DNA of 64,000 nt from Lewinellaceae bacterium (GCA_020636405.1 JACJXW010000005.1:620001-684000), one strand, 5' to 3'; counted from the first letter of the stretch, positions 1 to 9,498 are shown. Made by a program: numbers and translations. Notes: generated from the letters alone by a model not told the origin.

Positions 1-2106
1 GATACAGACAATCCCGAAGAGCGCCGAACGGTAGAAGATGCCTTTGCCCAATCTGTTTTGGGCGGTTTCAAAGTTGAAGCGGAAGAGGACAGCCGGGTAC
101 TGATCGACCTGACTCCCTTCCTGCTACGCGATGCCCATGGCGTGGCGGAACGATTGAAAAGCCGGAAGCAGGGAACCTACAAACTGGATGAAAAGCGGTC
201 GGCCCTCTGGTTGGAACGCACGAGGAATTTCCCGAAGAACAGTGAGTTCGAGGCTCTGATCACCTTTGAAGGTAACCCCGAAGGCGACGAGGTGCGTTCG
301 GTCGTCCCTACACCTGAGGCTGTGAGCTTACGCATGCATCACAGCCTGGTGGAATTACCCGATGGCAACTACCGGCCTCGCGCCTTTGACCCCCGTTCGG
401 GTTATTATCCGCTGAGCTTTCAGGATTACGGCACCCCTATCGGCGAGCCCCTAACCCGGCGTTTTATCTTTCGCCACCGCCTGGAGAAGAAAAATCCCGG
501 CTCCAGGATGAGCGAACCCGTGGAGCCCATTGTATACTATATCGACCGGGGCGTGCCGGAGCCCATCAAGTCGGCCCTGATGGAGGGCGCGTCCTGGTGG
601 AACCAGGCCTTTGAAGCCGCCGGTTACCGCAATGCGTTCCAGGTGAAGGAGTTGCCCGAAGGCGCCGACCCTATGGATGTGCGGTACAACGTCATCAACT
701 GGGTGCATCGTTCTACCCGGGGCTGGTCTTATGGTTCGTCGGTTTCCGATCCGCGCACCGGGGAGATCATCAAAGGGCACGTATTGCTGGGCTCTCTGCG
801 GGTGCGCCAGGACTTCCTGATCGCTCAGGGCCTCATCCGGTCCTATGAAGAAGGCCAGGCTCCCGATCCCCGGCTGGAGCAGATGGCCCTGGCGCGTCTG
901 CGGCAACTCTCTGCCCATGAGGTGGGGCATACCCTTGGCCTTACCCATAACTTTGCCTCCAGTTACAACGACAGGGCTTCGGTTATGGATTACCCCCATC
1001 CTTATATCACGCTCAACGACAAAGGGGAAATGGACTTTTCTAACGCTTACGACACAGGAATCGGCGAATGGGATAAGCAAGCCATACTTTATGGCTATCA
1101 GGATTTTCCGAAAAAAACGGATGAAGCTGCAGCGCTGGATGGTATCCTCCGGCAAACCATCGCCATGGGGTTGAAGTTCATTTCTGACGAAAGCGCCCGT
1201 CCGGAAGGCGGCGGCCATCCCCATGCGCATCTTTGGGACAATGGCGCTTCGCCGGTTGAGGAACTTGAACGATTGTTGAAAACCCGCGAAAAGGCTCTGG
1301 CAGCGTTTGGAGAAGCAAATATCGCCGAAGGCCTCCCGCTGGCCTCTCTGGAGGATGTGCTGGCGCCTCTGTATTTTGCCCACCGATATCAGGTGGAGGC
1401 GGTGGCCAAGCTCATCGGCGGAGTCGACTATACCTATGCCGTTCGAGGCGATGGACAGGAGACAGTGGCCAAGGTGGTTTCCCCGGAGATGCAGCGCCAG
1501 GCGATGAGGGCTCTTCAGCAAATCCTCCGGCCCAGGGCGTTGGCTCTTCCCGAAAGCTTGCTGAACGTAGTGCCGCCTCAGCCCATCGGTTATCGCCGGG
1601 GGCGCGAGCTGTTCAAAACCTATAATGGCGGCATTGGCCTCGATGTACTTGCCGCCGCCGAAGCCGCGCTGAATCACACCATACAACTCCTGCTTCATCC
1701 GCAACGACTCGCCCGCCTGGTCGAACAGCATGCCCGCGATGAAGAGCAGCTCGATGTCAATTACCTCATAGAGGAGGTCCTTACCTCCGTCCAGGTGCAC
1801 AGCGATCAAAGCCCCCTGGAAAAACAGATCGCCCGCATCGGGGAGAAACTGGCCCTGCACCAATTGCTGCGGCTGGCACAGGGCGGGGAAGTCATGTCGC
1901 AGGTATCCGCTATTGCCTTGTTCAAGGCCAACCAGATCGAAGATTACGTGGAGGTACTCCTCGGTAAGGAAGAGGATGTAGAACAACAAGCACATTATAT
2001 ATATATGCTGGAACAGATCCGCCGCTTCAAAAATGATCCGGAAGCCTGGAAGATGCCCGATGCCCGCCAGCTGCCGGATGGGGCGCCGATCGGATGTGGG
2101 GAGTGA
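1..2106 (+). CDS. Zinc-dependent met-zincin protease, 5' truncated
   Basis: The reading frame is open from base 1, so the N-terminus lies outside the window and about 700 residues remain. The zinc site HEVGHTLGLTHNF is encoded near 916-954 (HExxHxxGxxH), followed by a SVMDYP Met-turn. This arrangement is that of met-zincins of the DUF5117/DUF4953/DUF5118 type, common in Bacteroidota as large exported metalloproteases. The C-terminal part is helical with no T9SS sorting signal, and ends in CGE. The substrate is unknown. Any TTG or ATG near 58 is internal, because coding continues upstream without a stop. Confidence 0.88.
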   Translation, partial: DTDNPEERRTVEDAFAQSVLGGFKVEAEEDSRVLIDLTPFLLRDAHGVAERLKSRKQGTYKLDEKRSALWLERTRNFPKNSEFEALITFEGNPEGDEVRSVVPTPEAVSLRMHHSLVELPDGNYRPRAFDPRSGYYPLSFQDYGTPIGEPLTRRFIFRHRLEKKNPGSRMSEPVEPIVYYIDRGVPEPIKSALMEGASWWNQAFEAAGYRNAFQVKELPEGADPMDVRYNVINWVHRSTRGWSYGSSVSDPRTGEIIKGHVLLGSLRVRQDFLIAQGLIRSYEEGQAPDPRLEQMALARLRQLSAHEVGHTLGLTHNFASSYNDRASVMDYPHPYITLNDKGEMDFSNAYDTGIGEWDKQAILYGYQDFPKKTDEAAALDGILRQTIAMGLKFISDESARPEGGGHPHAHLWDNGASPVEELERLLKTREKALAAFGEANIAEGLPLASLEDVLAPLYFAHRYQVEAVAKLIGGVDYTYAVRGDGQETVAKVVSPEMQRQAMRALQQILRPRALALPESLLNVVPPQPIGYRRGRELFKTYNGGIGLDVLAAAEAALNHTIQLLLHPQRLARLVEQHARDEEQLDVNYLIEEVLTSVQVHSDQSPLEKQIARIGEKLALHQLLRLAQGGEVMSQVSAIALFKANQIEDYVEVLLGKEEDVEQQAHYIYMLEQIRRFKNDPEAWKMPDARQLPDGAPIGCGE

Positions 2107-2408
2107 TTCGGGATTTGGTAGCTGGGTTCCAGTTTGGGCGAGCACAGAAATACCTGAAATGGGGAAGGAGTGCCGAAATAAGAAATGCATTGAAATGCAG
2201 TGGGCAGAACGATATTCTCAGGTATTTCCAGGTACCTCAACTATATTCTGTAACGGGGCCGTAGGCGGTCTTCCCGGCATGTCATTGCGTATAAAATTTA
2301 GCCTGTTGATCCGGTGAGGAAATCAGGGGCATGAAATCCCCTGTGCGATATTTTTACTGTTTTTCAGTAAGTTATGCTTTTAGGCAAGCACTTTTTTTTC
2401 TAAAAGGC
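2107..2408. other. Intergenic region with short inverted repeats
   Basis: I see no credible gene here. GAAATACCTGA (2147-2157) and TCAGGTATTTC (2218-2228) form an 11-bp inverted repeat. The sequence around it (GGTATTTCCAGGTACC) loosely resembles the MITE-like family seen elsewhere in the window, so it may be a decayed relative. A second hairpin, CAGGGG/CCCCTG (2324-2343), lies before a T-rich stretch and could be a weak terminator for the upstream protease. Confidence 0.35.
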
Positions 2409-2439
2409 TTGGTTATTGTACAAAAGAGATATACCTTTG
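2409..2439 (+). promoter_or_regulatory. Promoter of the rplM-rpsI operon
   Basis: A TTG at 2409-2411 is followed by 20 bp and then TACCTTTG at 2432-2439. This fits the Bacteroidota housekeeping consensus TTG-N19/21-TAnnTTTG. It lies about 75 bp upstream of rplM. Confidence 0.65.
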
Positions 2440-2512
2440 CACCTGCCTTTTCGGAGGCTGCCCGATCATCCTTAATTTTGGATAAGATTGCTCACATTAA
2501 AAAACAAGAAAA

Positions 2513-2956
2513 GTGGATACGCTAAGTTATAAAACGCAATCGGCAAAGAGGCATGAGGTTGAGCGCAAATGGTACGTCGTTGATGCGGAAGGAGAAGTCG
2601 TTGGACGCCTCTGCAGCAAGATCGCGATGGTACTCCGCGGCAAACACAAAGCTTCTTACACTCCTCATGTTGACTGTGGAGATCATGTCATCGTGATCAA
2701 TGCAGGCAAGGTACGTTTCACTGGCAACAAGATAAGCCAGAAGGAATACCAGACCTACTCCGGTTATCCAGGAGGGCAGAAGTCAACCGTTGCAAAGGAC
2801 TTGCTGAACAACAAGCCCATCCGGGTGGTGGAGCTCGCAGTAAAGGGCATGCTGCCCAAAAACCGCCTCGGCCGTCAGTTGTATAAGAAATTGCACGTGT
2901 ATGAAGGCGCCGAGCATCCGCATGAAGCGCAAAAGCCGGAACCATTTAAATTCTAA
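2513..2956 (+). CDS. rplM: 50S ribosomal protein L13
   Basis: This 147-residue protein is full length for L13, which binds 23S rRNA early in 50S assembly. The sequence holds the family core (WYVVDAEGEVVGRL, then GDHVIVINAGKVRFTG). The start is GTG, giving MDTLSYKT, the usual Bacteroidota N-terminus, so the non-ATG start is credible. It is the first gene of the rplM-rpsI pair, with rpsI 29 bp downstream, behind a well-formed promoter at 2409-2439. Confidence 0.97.
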   Translation: MDTLSYKTQSAKRHEVERKWYVVDAEGEVVGRLCSKIAMVLRGKHKASYTPHVDCGDHVIVINAGKVRFTGNKISQKEYQTYSGYPGGQKSTVAKDLLNNKPIRVVELAVKGMLPKNRLGRQLYKKLHVYEGAEHPHEAQKPEPFKF

Positions 2957-2985
2957 TTTGAAAAGAAGGTAAAGCTCGAAGAGAT

Positions 2986-3372
2986 ATGGAAATGATCAAT
3001 GCCATCGGGAGAAGAAAGTCGTCGGTAGCCCGCGTGTACCTGACCAAAGGAGAAGGAAAGATCACGGTCAACGGCAAGGACTACAAAGAGTACTTCCCCC
3101 AAATTCACATTCAGCAGAATATCACCTCTCCGTTTGAGACGGTTGAAGTAGAGAATATCTACGACCTGAAGGTCAACGTTGATGGAGGAGGCTTCAAGGG
3201 GCAGGCAGAAGCTGTTCGCATGGCCATTGCCCGCGCCCTGGTGAAACTGAACGAAGACTTCCGCAAACCGCTGAAGGACAAGAAGTACCTCACCCGCGAC
3301 GCCCGCGAAGTGGAACGTAAGAAATACGGTAAGCCCAAGGCCCGTAAGAGCTTCCAGTTCAGCAAGCGTTAA
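2986..3372 (+). CDS. rpsI: 30S ribosomal protein S9
   Basis: This 128-residue S9 shows the family start INAIGRRKSSVARVYL and ends in the basic tail KARKSFQFSKR. That tail reaches the ribosomal P site and contacts tRNA. It is co-directional with rplM and surely cotranscribed. The ribosomal protein S2 gene follows 78 bp later, so the translation cluster continues. Confidence 0.97.
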   Translation: MEMINAIGRRKSSVARVYLTKGEGKITVNGKDYKEYFPQIHIQQNITSPFETVEVENIYDLKVNVDGGGFKGQAEAVRMAIARALVKLNEDFRKPLKDKKYLTRDAREVERKKYGKPKARKSFQFSKR

Positions 3373-3450
3373 TCTTTGTTTTTGGATGTTCGCGCCTGCA
3401 CGGGTTTCCCATCAGGCGCTACTCACTAATCTCAAATTAAGAGTCTAAAA

Positions 3451-4173
3451 ATGGAAAAGCCCACATATAAGGAACTCCTGGATGCCGGCGTCCACTTCGG
3501 CCACCTCAAGAAAAAGTGGAACCCTAAGATGGCGCCCTACATCTTTATGGAGCGCAAAGGCATTCACATCATCGACCTCAACCGTACGCTCGAAGCACTG
3601 GAGCGCGCCGGTAACGCCGCCCGCAGCATCGCCCGCGCCGGTAAGAAGATCATGTTCGTCGCTACCAAAAAGCAGGCCCGGGACATCGTGGCCGACGCCG
3701 CCCGCAGTGTCGGTATGCCTTTTGTGACGGACCGCTGGCTCGGTGGTATGATGACCAACTTCTCCACCATCCGCCGTTCGGTGAAAAAGATGAACAACAT
3801 CGACCGCATGCTGCAGGATGGAACCCTGTCTAACGTTACCAAAAAGGAACGCCTCACCCTGACCCGCGAACGCAATAAGCTGGAGCGTGTTCTTGGTGGT
3901 ATCGCCAACCTCAACCGCCTGCCCTCGGCCGTATTTATCGTGGACATTCACCACGAACACATCGCCGTGGCCGAAGCGCACAAGCTGGGAATGAGGACTT
4001 TCGGTATCGTCGATACCAATTCTGACCCCAACGAAGTTGACTACGCCATTCCGGCCAATGACGATGCTTCCAAATCGGTAGCCATCATCACCCGTTACAT
4101 CGCCGAATGCGTGCGCCAGGGCCTGGAAGAGCGGGAGCGCAACAAGACCGAGAAGGAGTCTGCAAATGGATAG
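3451..4173 (+). CDS. rpsB: 30S ribosomal protein S2
   Basis: The product is 240 residues, a normal length for S2. It shows LLDAGVHFGHLKKKWNPKM near the N-terminus and RWLGGMMTNFSTIR in the middle, and it ends in a charged tail. S2 joins the 30S subunit late and is needed for S1 binding in many bacteria. It precedes tsf by 46 bp, the widely conserved rpsB-tsf arrangement. The start ATG gives MEKPTYKELLDAG. Confidence 0.97.
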   Translation: MEKPTYKELLDAGVHFGHLKKKWNPKMAPYIFMERKGIHIIDLNRTLEALERAGNAARSIARAGKKIMFVATKKQARDIVADAARSVGMPFVTDRWLGGMMTNFSTIRRSVKKMNNIDRMLQDGTLSNVTKKERLTLTRERNKLERVLGGIANLNRLPSAVFIVDIHHEHIAVAEAHKLGMRTFGIVDTNSDPNEVDYAIPANDDASKSVAIITRYIAECVRQGLEERERNKTEKESANG

Positions 4174-4219
4174 GGATAAAGAAGGATTCATTTTCTATAA
4201 AAAATCAACGGACTAAATA

Positions 4220-5050
4220 ATGAGTGCAAATATTACTGCAGCGGATGTCAAAAAACTGCGCGAAATGACCGGCGCAGGTATGATGGACTGCAAAAAGGCC
4301 CTCGCAGAAGCGGAAGGGGATTTCGAAAAGGCCATTGAATTGCTTCGGAAGAAAGGGCAGAAAGTATCCGCCAAACGCGCCGACAATGAAGCCAAAGAAG
4401 GCGTCGTTATGGCCATGGTTAATGACGAGCAAACGCGCGGTATCATCGTTAAGCTGAGCTCCGAGACGGACTTTGTGGCCAAGAACCAGGAATTCCTGGA
4501 TGGCGTAGAGATTATTGCCAAAGCTGCACTGGCTAATTTTCCCGCTTCCGTAGAGGAATTGATGAAACAATCCACCGGTAATGGTACGGTCAAAACAACC
4601 ATTGAGGACTTGCTGACCAAGTTCACGGAGAAAATGGAGTTGTCCTACGAGCGTATTGAAGCTCCCGTAGTATCCCCGTATATTCATATGGGATACCGCG
4701 CGGCAGTGTTGATCGGCCTTAACGTGAAAGGGGAAGGACACTACGATGCAGGCCGCGACGTAGCCATGCAGGTTGCTGCTATGCGCCCGGTGGCCATTGA
4801 CCAGGACGGCGTTGATCAGGCTACCATCGAGAAGGAAATCGAGATCGGCAAAGAGCAGGCGCGCCAGGAAGGCAAGCCGGAGCAGATCCTCGAAAAGATC
4901 GCTCAGGGTAAACTGCAGAAGTTCTTCAAAGATAATACGCTGCTCAACCAGCAATTTGTCAAGGACAGTAAACAGTCCGTCCGAGAATACCTGCATAGCT
5001 TCAATAAGGAGCTGACGGTTACCGCGTTCAAGCACATAACACTCGGTTAA
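4220..5050 (+). CDS. tsf: Translation elongation factor Ts
   Basis: This 276-residue EF-Ts recycles EF-Tu-GDP to EF-Tu-GTP. The N-terminal UBA-like segment (VKKLREMTGAGMMDCKKAL) and the TDFVAKN motif, whose Asp-Phe contacts EF-Tu, are intact. The gene lies between rpsB and pyrH, and a strong terminator follows 3 bp after the stop. The rpsB-tsf transcript therefore probably ends before pyrH. Confidence 0.97.
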   Translation: MSANITAADVKKLREMTGAGMMDCKKALAEAEGDFEKAIELLRKKGQKVSAKRADNEAKEGVVMAMVNDEQTRGIIVKLSSETDFVAKNQEFLDGVEIIAKAALANFPASVEELMKQSTGNGTVKTTIEDLLTKFTEKMELSYERIEAPVVSPYIHMGYRAAVLIGLNVKGEGHYDAGRDVAMQVAAMRPVAIDQDGVDQATIEKEIEIGKEQARQEGKPEQILEKIAQGKLQKFFKDNTLLNQQFVKDSKQSVREYLHSFNKELTVTAFKHITLG

Positions 5051-5053
5051 GAA

Positions 5054-5086
5054 AAAAAGGCGAATTGGTTTCCAATTCGCCTTTTT
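5054..5086 (+). terminator. Rho-independent terminator after tsf
   Basis: GGCGAATTGG (5059-5068) pairs perfectly with CCAATTCGCC (5072-5081) around a three-base loop. A5 before the stem and T5 after it extend the hairpin and supply the U tract. It sits immediately after the tsf stop. Confidence 0.92.
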
Positions 5087-5123
5087 CTTATCCTTATCTT
5101 CGCTACAGTATAATTCCACAGGC

Positions 5124-5834
5124 ATGATCAAATACAAAAGGATACTCCTTAAGCTCAGTGGAGAATCTCTTATGGGCGAGCAAAAATTCGGGATAGACCC
5201 CAGTATGCTCAGCCATTACGCCCACCAGATCAAGGCCCTCACCGAGGTCGGCGTTCAGGTAGCTGTCGTGATCGGCGGCGGTAATATTTTCCGCGGCCTG
5301 CAAGCCTCCCAGTCCGGAATCGAACGGGTGCAGGGCGACTATATGGGGATGATGGCCACCGTGATCAACGGTATGGCCCTGCAGAGCGCCCTCGAAACCA
5401 TAGGGGTGTACACTCGCCTGATCTCCGCCATTGAAATGAAACAGGTCGCCGAGCCTTACATCCGCCGTAGAGCTATCCGCCACCTGGAGAAAGGCCGCGT
5501 GGTCATCTTCTCGTCCGGCATCGGAAGCCCTTACTTCACCACGGACTCGGCCGCCGCCCTGCGTGCCAATGAGATCAATGCCGACGTCATCCTGAAAGGT
5601 ACTCGTGTCGACGGTATCTACTCTGCTGACCCGGAAAAGGATCCTGCCGCCACTAAATTTGACCGGCTCACTTTCGCCAAAGTGATCAGCCTCGGCCTTA
5701 GCGTGATGGACATGACTGCCTTCACCCTCTGCCGGGAAAACAACCTCCCGATCATCGTCTTTGATATCAACCACAACGAAAACCTTTTGCGCATCGTGAA
5801 AGGAGAAGCGGTGGGGACGTTGGTAGAGGGGTGA
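5124..5834 (+). CDS. pyrH: UMP kinase
   Basis: This 236-residue amino-acid-kinase-fold enzyme phosphorylates UMP to UDP in pyrimidine nucleotide synthesis. Visible family motifs are KLSGESLMG, VIGGGNIFRG and GDYMGMMATVINGMAL, plus the C-terminal GT-V end. pyrH commonly follows rpsB-tsf and precedes frr. Here frr is absent and an opposite-strand comF lies only 15 bp after the stop. The terminator upstream implies that pyrH has its own promoter, but I do not see a clean one. Confidence 0.96.
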   Translation: MIKYKRILLKLSGESLMGEQKFGIDPSMLSHYAHQIKALTEVGVQVAVVIGGGNIFRGLQASQSGIERVQGDYMGMMATVINGMALQSALETIGVYTRLISAIEMKQVAEPYIRRRAIRHLEKGRVVIFSSGIGSPYFTTDSAAALRANEINADVILKGTRVDGIYSADPEKDPAATKFDRLTFAKVISLGLSVMDMTAFTLCRENNLPIIVFDINHNENLLRIVKGEAVGTLVEG

Positions 5835-5849
5835 GGAAAATGCCTCCTG

Positions 5850-6554
5850 TCACTGAGCTATCGCTATCGTCGCCATACTCACCTTAGTTCCTGATAATTC
5901 CAGTACCTTCCGTGCGCAAGCTTCCAGCGTGGCACCGGTGGTGATCACGTCGTCGACCAGTAGTACGTGCTGGCCTTTGACCTTGTCGGGGTGGGGAATG
6001 ATGAAGGCCCTCTCTACATTGTCGAAGCGCTCCAGGCGGCTCTTCTTCGTCTGGGTTGTAGTATATTCGGTACGTTGCAGGCCGTTGGCCAGCCAGGGGA
6101 TGTCCATCGTTTCCGACAGGCCCTGGGCGAAGAGGGCGCTCTGGTTGTAGCCTCGCTGGTGCTGTTTGCGCGGATGCAGGGGTACGGGGAGGATCAGGGT
6201 GGTTTCCCGGAAAGCCGGTGCTGTACGGAGCATCTCACCGTAGAGCCGTCCGAGGTAAATACCAACTTCCCGTTTGCCTTCATATTTCAGGTGATGGATG
6301 AGCCGCTGCGCCCGGCCTCCCTTGGTGAAATACAGGAAGGCCGCTCCGGCTTCCAGAGAGGCCCTGCCCCAGAAACGTTCGGTGAAGGGATTGTCGGTTT
6401 CCAGGTGAAATCTGGTCCTGGGCAGTTTGTAGTGGCAGCTGATACAGATGCCTTCCTGCTGTGGAGACAGGTTGCGGCCGCAGGCCAGGCAGAGGTTGGG
6501 ATAAAAGAGGCCGAGCAGGTTATTCAGCCAGCGGAGTTGAGGGGCGCGGAGCAT
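5850..6554 (-). CDS. comF: ComF family phosphoribosyltransferase
   Basis: The 234-residue protein has an N-terminal four-Cys zinc-finger-like segment (CLACG, then CISCH) and a C-terminal type I phosphoribosyltransferase domain with the PRPP loop VLLVDDVITTGAT. The KYEGKREVG, LPVPLHPRKQHQRGYNQS and QTKKSRLERFDNV segments are typical of ComF. In naturally transformable bacteria ComF helps move incoming single-stranded DNA inside the cell. Here that role is inferred only from family membership. It converges with pyrH, 15 bp apart. Confidence 0.9.
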   Translation of the reverse strand: MLRAPQLRWLNNLLGLFYPNLCLACGRNLSPQQEGICISCHYKLPRTRFHLETDNPFTERFWGRASLEAGAAFLYFTKGGRAQRLIHHLKYEGKREVGIYLGRLYGEMLRTAPAFRETTLILPVPLHPRKQHQRGYNQSALFAQGLSETMDIPWLANGLQRTEYTTTQTKKSRLERFDNVERAFIIPHPDKVKGQHVLLVDDVITTGATLEACARKVLELSGTKVSMATIAIAQ

Positions 6555-6578
6555 GGGCGGTGTTTTTTGGCTTTTCCG

Positions 6579-6609
6579 GCTTTTCCGGATCTTTTAGATC
6601 TGGAAAAGC
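6579..6609. repeat. Hairpin upstream of comF
   Basis: GCTTTTCCGGATC (6579-6591) pairs with GATCTGGAAAAGC (6597-6609) around a five-base loop, with one G-U pair in RNA. No U tract follows. Its core resembles the perfect inverted repeat at 40364-40402, so the two may be copies of one small repeat type. Confidence 0.5.
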
Positions 6610-6793
6610 TAATTTACGAAGAACGCCGTCGAAAAGGAAAAATCAGCACTTGCATCAGTAGTGATACTATTGGCTTTCAGTTGAAATGTAAAGTATTGAA
6701 TATCAGTTTGAAAAAAGATTTTTTGTTTCCAGGTTTGCTGGATTATCCCTGGCAGAGGAGCTGCAAACTGTCCCAAAAGGAAAAGGCCGGAAA

Positions 6794-6827
6794 TAAAAAA
6801 CGTCTGCCCAGCAAAGCTAGACAGACG
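6794..6827 (-). terminator. Terminator distal to the HtrA gene
   Basis: Read on the minus strand, CGTCTG (6822-6827) pairs with CAGACG (6801-6806), with a possible inner stem of AGC/GCT. TTTTTTAT follows. It lies about 315 bp beyond the protease stop, which leaves a long 3' untranslated region or room for a small RNA. The wider gap 6555-7141 holds no credible protein gene. A 7-bp hairpin CCGTGAA/TTCACGG sits at 6877-6895. Confidence 0.6.
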
Positions 6828-7141
6828 CATCAAAACAAAACGAAAAACCAACTTTAAACAAGTCTTTTATATTGGGCCGTGAAGCCTTTTCACGGTAATA
6901 TGCTGAATTGAAAGGATGAAGTTTCCTGAGAAACTACGCTTTTCCGTTTACCGTATTAACTCCATTCTGCAATTTTTTGTTGCAACCGGACTGTTAATAA
7001 TTTCTTAAAACGAAAGGGTATTACTTTAAGTGCCAATTGGTTAGGCAGTCCGGCATAACGAGCCTACAATTTAAGTGCAATATGCTTTCGACGCAACCCT
7101 TTATTTGTCCGATACTTACACTTTTTGCGGCAGTGCCCGGG

Positions 7142-8281
7142 TTATCCGGCCTTGAGGCGAACCGGCACCTCCTGTAAGCTGCCCCGCCGGTTGATCTTAA
7201 GGGTGACCAGGTCTCCGGCTTTGGCCCTGCCGATGATCTCCTGCAGTTCGGGAACGGTCTTTACCTCCCGGCCATTGATGCCTACGATAATGTCTTTTGG
7301 CTGTAGCCCTGCATACTGGGCCGAGCCGCCATCGGCAAGTTCTTCAATAACCACTCCCTGGCTGATTGCTACACCCAGTTCCTGGGCATAGTCATAGTCG
7401 AGCTCAGAAATGGTGACGCCCAGGAAGGCGCGTTTGAAACTTCCATACTCAATGATATCATCGGCGACCCGCGTAACGAGGTTGACTGGAATGGCGAAGG
7501 AATAGCCGGAGAAGACACCCGTACGGGTGGCGATAGCCGTATTGATGCCCAGTAAGCGGCCCTCTGCATCGACCAGTGCGCCACCGCTGTTACCGGGGTT
7601 CACTGCTGCATCCGTTTGAATAAACGACTCGATGGCGCGGCCACCTCCCAGCAGATTGATGCTGCGGCCCTTGGCGCTGATGATGCCGGCCGTCACGGTG
7701 GAGGTGAGGTCGAAGGGGTTGCCTACAGCAAGGACCCATTCGCCGATCTGCGCTTCATCGGAATTGGCCAGTTCGAGTGTGGGAAAATCGTAACCCTCGA
7801 TCTTGATAACGGCCAGGTCGCTCTTTTCATCGGTGCCGATTACCTGGGCTTGAAAGGTGCGGTTGTCGTACAATGTGACTTCCACGTCGCTGGCATTCTG
7901 CACCACGTGGTTGTTGGTAATGATGAAACCATCCGAAGTATAGATCACGCCCGAACCCGTACCTCCCTGCCGCGGGGATCCGTCTCCAAAGGGATTGAAG
8001 TCATCGCCGAAAAAGAAACGGAAAGGGTCGCTGTCCCTTCGGGAATTGGATGCCGTTTTGCTGGCCGCCGAAATGTGGACCACGGCAGGCATGGCCCGGG
8101 CGGAGGCGTCTTTAAAATCGAACGGGACAGCATTCCGCTGTGCCGGTGCGTTGATATTTTTGACGGCCTGGACATAGTTTGGCTGGACAATAGGCGTTTC
8201 GGGCTGCAGCATGGTGTAGCCGCCGAGGGTGATCAGTCCGCCGACAATACCGGCAAGGATTAGGGAAAATAACTGCTTCAT
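7142..8281 (-). CDS. HtrA/DegP-like serine protease
   Basis: This 379-residue S1C trypsin-like protease has an N-terminal membrane or signal segment (residues about 3-22). Its catalytic triad is complete: His125 in NNHVV, Asp155 in KSDLAVIK and Ser232 in PGNSGGAL. A single PDZ domain follows (about 285-370, GLQPKDIIVGINGREV). HtrA proteases degrade misfolded envelope proteins. DegP/DegQ carry two PDZ domains, so one PDZ makes this closer to the DegS/HtrA short form. The start ATG precedes a KQ signal sequence. It appears monocistronic. Confidence 0.93.
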   Translation of the reverse strand: MKQLFSLILAGIVGGLITLGGYTMLQPETPIVQPNYVQAVKNINAPAQRNAVPFDFKDASARAMPAVVHISAASKTASNSRRDSDPFRFFFGDDFNPFGDGSPRQGGTGSGVIYTSDGFIITNNHVVQNASDVEVTLYDNRTFQAQVIGTDEKSDLAVIKIEGYDFPTLELANSDEAQIGEWVLAVGNPFDLTSTVTAGIISAKGRSINLLGGGRAIESFIQTDAAVNPGNSGGALVDAEGRLLGINTAIATRTGVFSGYSFAIPVNLVTRVADDIIEYGSFKRAFLGVTISELDYDYAQELGVAISQGVVIEELADGGSAQYAGLQPKDIIVGINGREVKTVPELQEIIGRAKAGDLVTLKINRRGSLQEVPVRLKAG

Positions 8282-8576
8282 TTTGTTGTTTCTTTATGAT
8301 TAAACATAGTGCACGCCGGAAGCCTGTCCAGTCCGTTTATGCACAATTTCAGGTGTATTTTGATGCAAAAATTTCAAAAAGAACGACAAACACTATAAAT
8401 TACAAAGAAAAACTACTATCCCAAAAGCTTTGTTATCGCCTGTTTTTCCTTTAACAGTAAATTAACAGCGGCCCGTCTATAATGACGGGGCTGGTACACT
8501 ACACCCATACTCGAGGGGAGGGCCATTCTTCAACCGGCGCCGATTGCAGAAAACGGCCCCAAAAATCTGTATCAGG
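8282..8576. other. Divergent intergenic region, HtrA / HD protein
   Basis: This AT-rich region must hold the promoters of the leftward protease gene and the rightward HD gene. I do not see a convincing TAnnTTTG box for either, nor an inverted repeat strong enough to call. Confidence 0.3.
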
Positions 8577-9206
8577 ATGAAGTATTACAAAAGCCCATTG
8601 GATAGCAACCGCAAACGAATGAAAAAAACGCCCATTGATGGAGTGGCCCTGGAAGCCATCCTTCAACCAGAAACAGCCCTGGAGCGCAGTCTTCTGCGCG
8701 ACCCGGAATTCCTGATTGGGCTCAACTGGGGAGTCCCCCGTTTCGGCCACCCCGAGGGCGAAGTCTACAAACACATCCGAGAAGTACTCGATAATATCAA
8801 CCGCTTGAACATCGACGCCGGGGAACGCGAAAAACTGCGCCTGATCACTTTCGCCCACGATAGCTTCAAACATCTGGAAGACAAGAGCTACCCCCGCGAC
8901 TGGTCGAAGCACCACGGCGCCTACGCCCGCCGCTTCCTCGAAAAATATACGAACGACCACAAAGTGCTCAAGATCGTCGAACTGCACGATGAAGCCTACT
9001 ACGCCTGGCGTCACAAACATCTCTATCACCAGCACCGCGAGGGCGATGAACGCCTGCAACGCCTCCTGGATATCATGGCGGCTGACATCCAGCTCTACTA
9101 CCTCTTCTTCAAAGTGGATACTCAAACCGGCGATAAAAACCAGGCGCCTCTTCGCTGGTTCGAAATGGTGGTGGAAGAAATAGAGGTGGTCCCCTCCTTG
9201 AGATGA
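8577..9206 (+). CDS. HD-domain protein
   Basis: The protein is 209 residues from ATG 8577. It contains an HD-type metal-binding arrangement: GHPEGEVYKHIREVLDNI, then FAHDSFKHLED, then KHHGAYARRFLEKY and ELHDEAYYAW. HD domains usually form metal-dependent phosphohydrolases acting on nucleotides or phosphates. No second domain indicates a substrate. A TTG 33 bases upstream is in frame, but the ATG is preferred. It stands alone between the protease and a surface protein gene. Confidence 0.68.
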   Translation: MKYYKSPLDSNRKRMKKTPIDGVALEAILQPETALERSLLRDPEFLIGLNWGVPRFGHPEGEVYKHIREVLDNINRLNIDAGEREKLRLITFAHDSFKHLEDKSYPRDWSKHHGAYARRFLEKYTNDHKVLKIVELHDEAYYAWRHKHLYHQHREGDERLQRLLDIMAADIQLYYLFFKVDTQTGDKNQAPLRWFEMVVEEIEVVPSLR

Positions 9207-9498
9207 CCTTTTGCCTCCTGTTCTGATGAATGCTAACCGGCCCTAAGCTTAAGAGTGTACGGATCCTTTCGGATTCGGGATCCTCTTTTATTCCAATCTG
9301 AATAGATCCCCTGAAAGATCTTTACGGATCGTTGTACACGTTTCGCTGGTTTATTGGGACGGCTGCAAAGAATGGCAGGCAATAAACCACTTTCGAAAAT
9401 TGTGTTTCCCACATTGCAATCCCTTTCCTTTTCCGGCATTGTGGACGAAATGGCCTTACCTTATAAGGTATCTGTTAAACCCTGAAAACATTTGGACT

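Noticed and set aside
451..2190. Long minus-strand frame opposite the protease
   Set aside because: It is antisense to a protein with clear zinc-site motifs, and its translation has no domain-like pattern. It is a by-product of GC-rich codon use.
3445..4191. Minus-strand frame covering rpsB
   Set aside because: It lies fully opposite a canonical ribosomal protein gene.
5087..5123. pyrH promoter around TATCTTCG (5095-5102)
   Set aside because: The only upstream TTG lies inside the tsf terminator at a 27-bp spacing, too far from the consensus.
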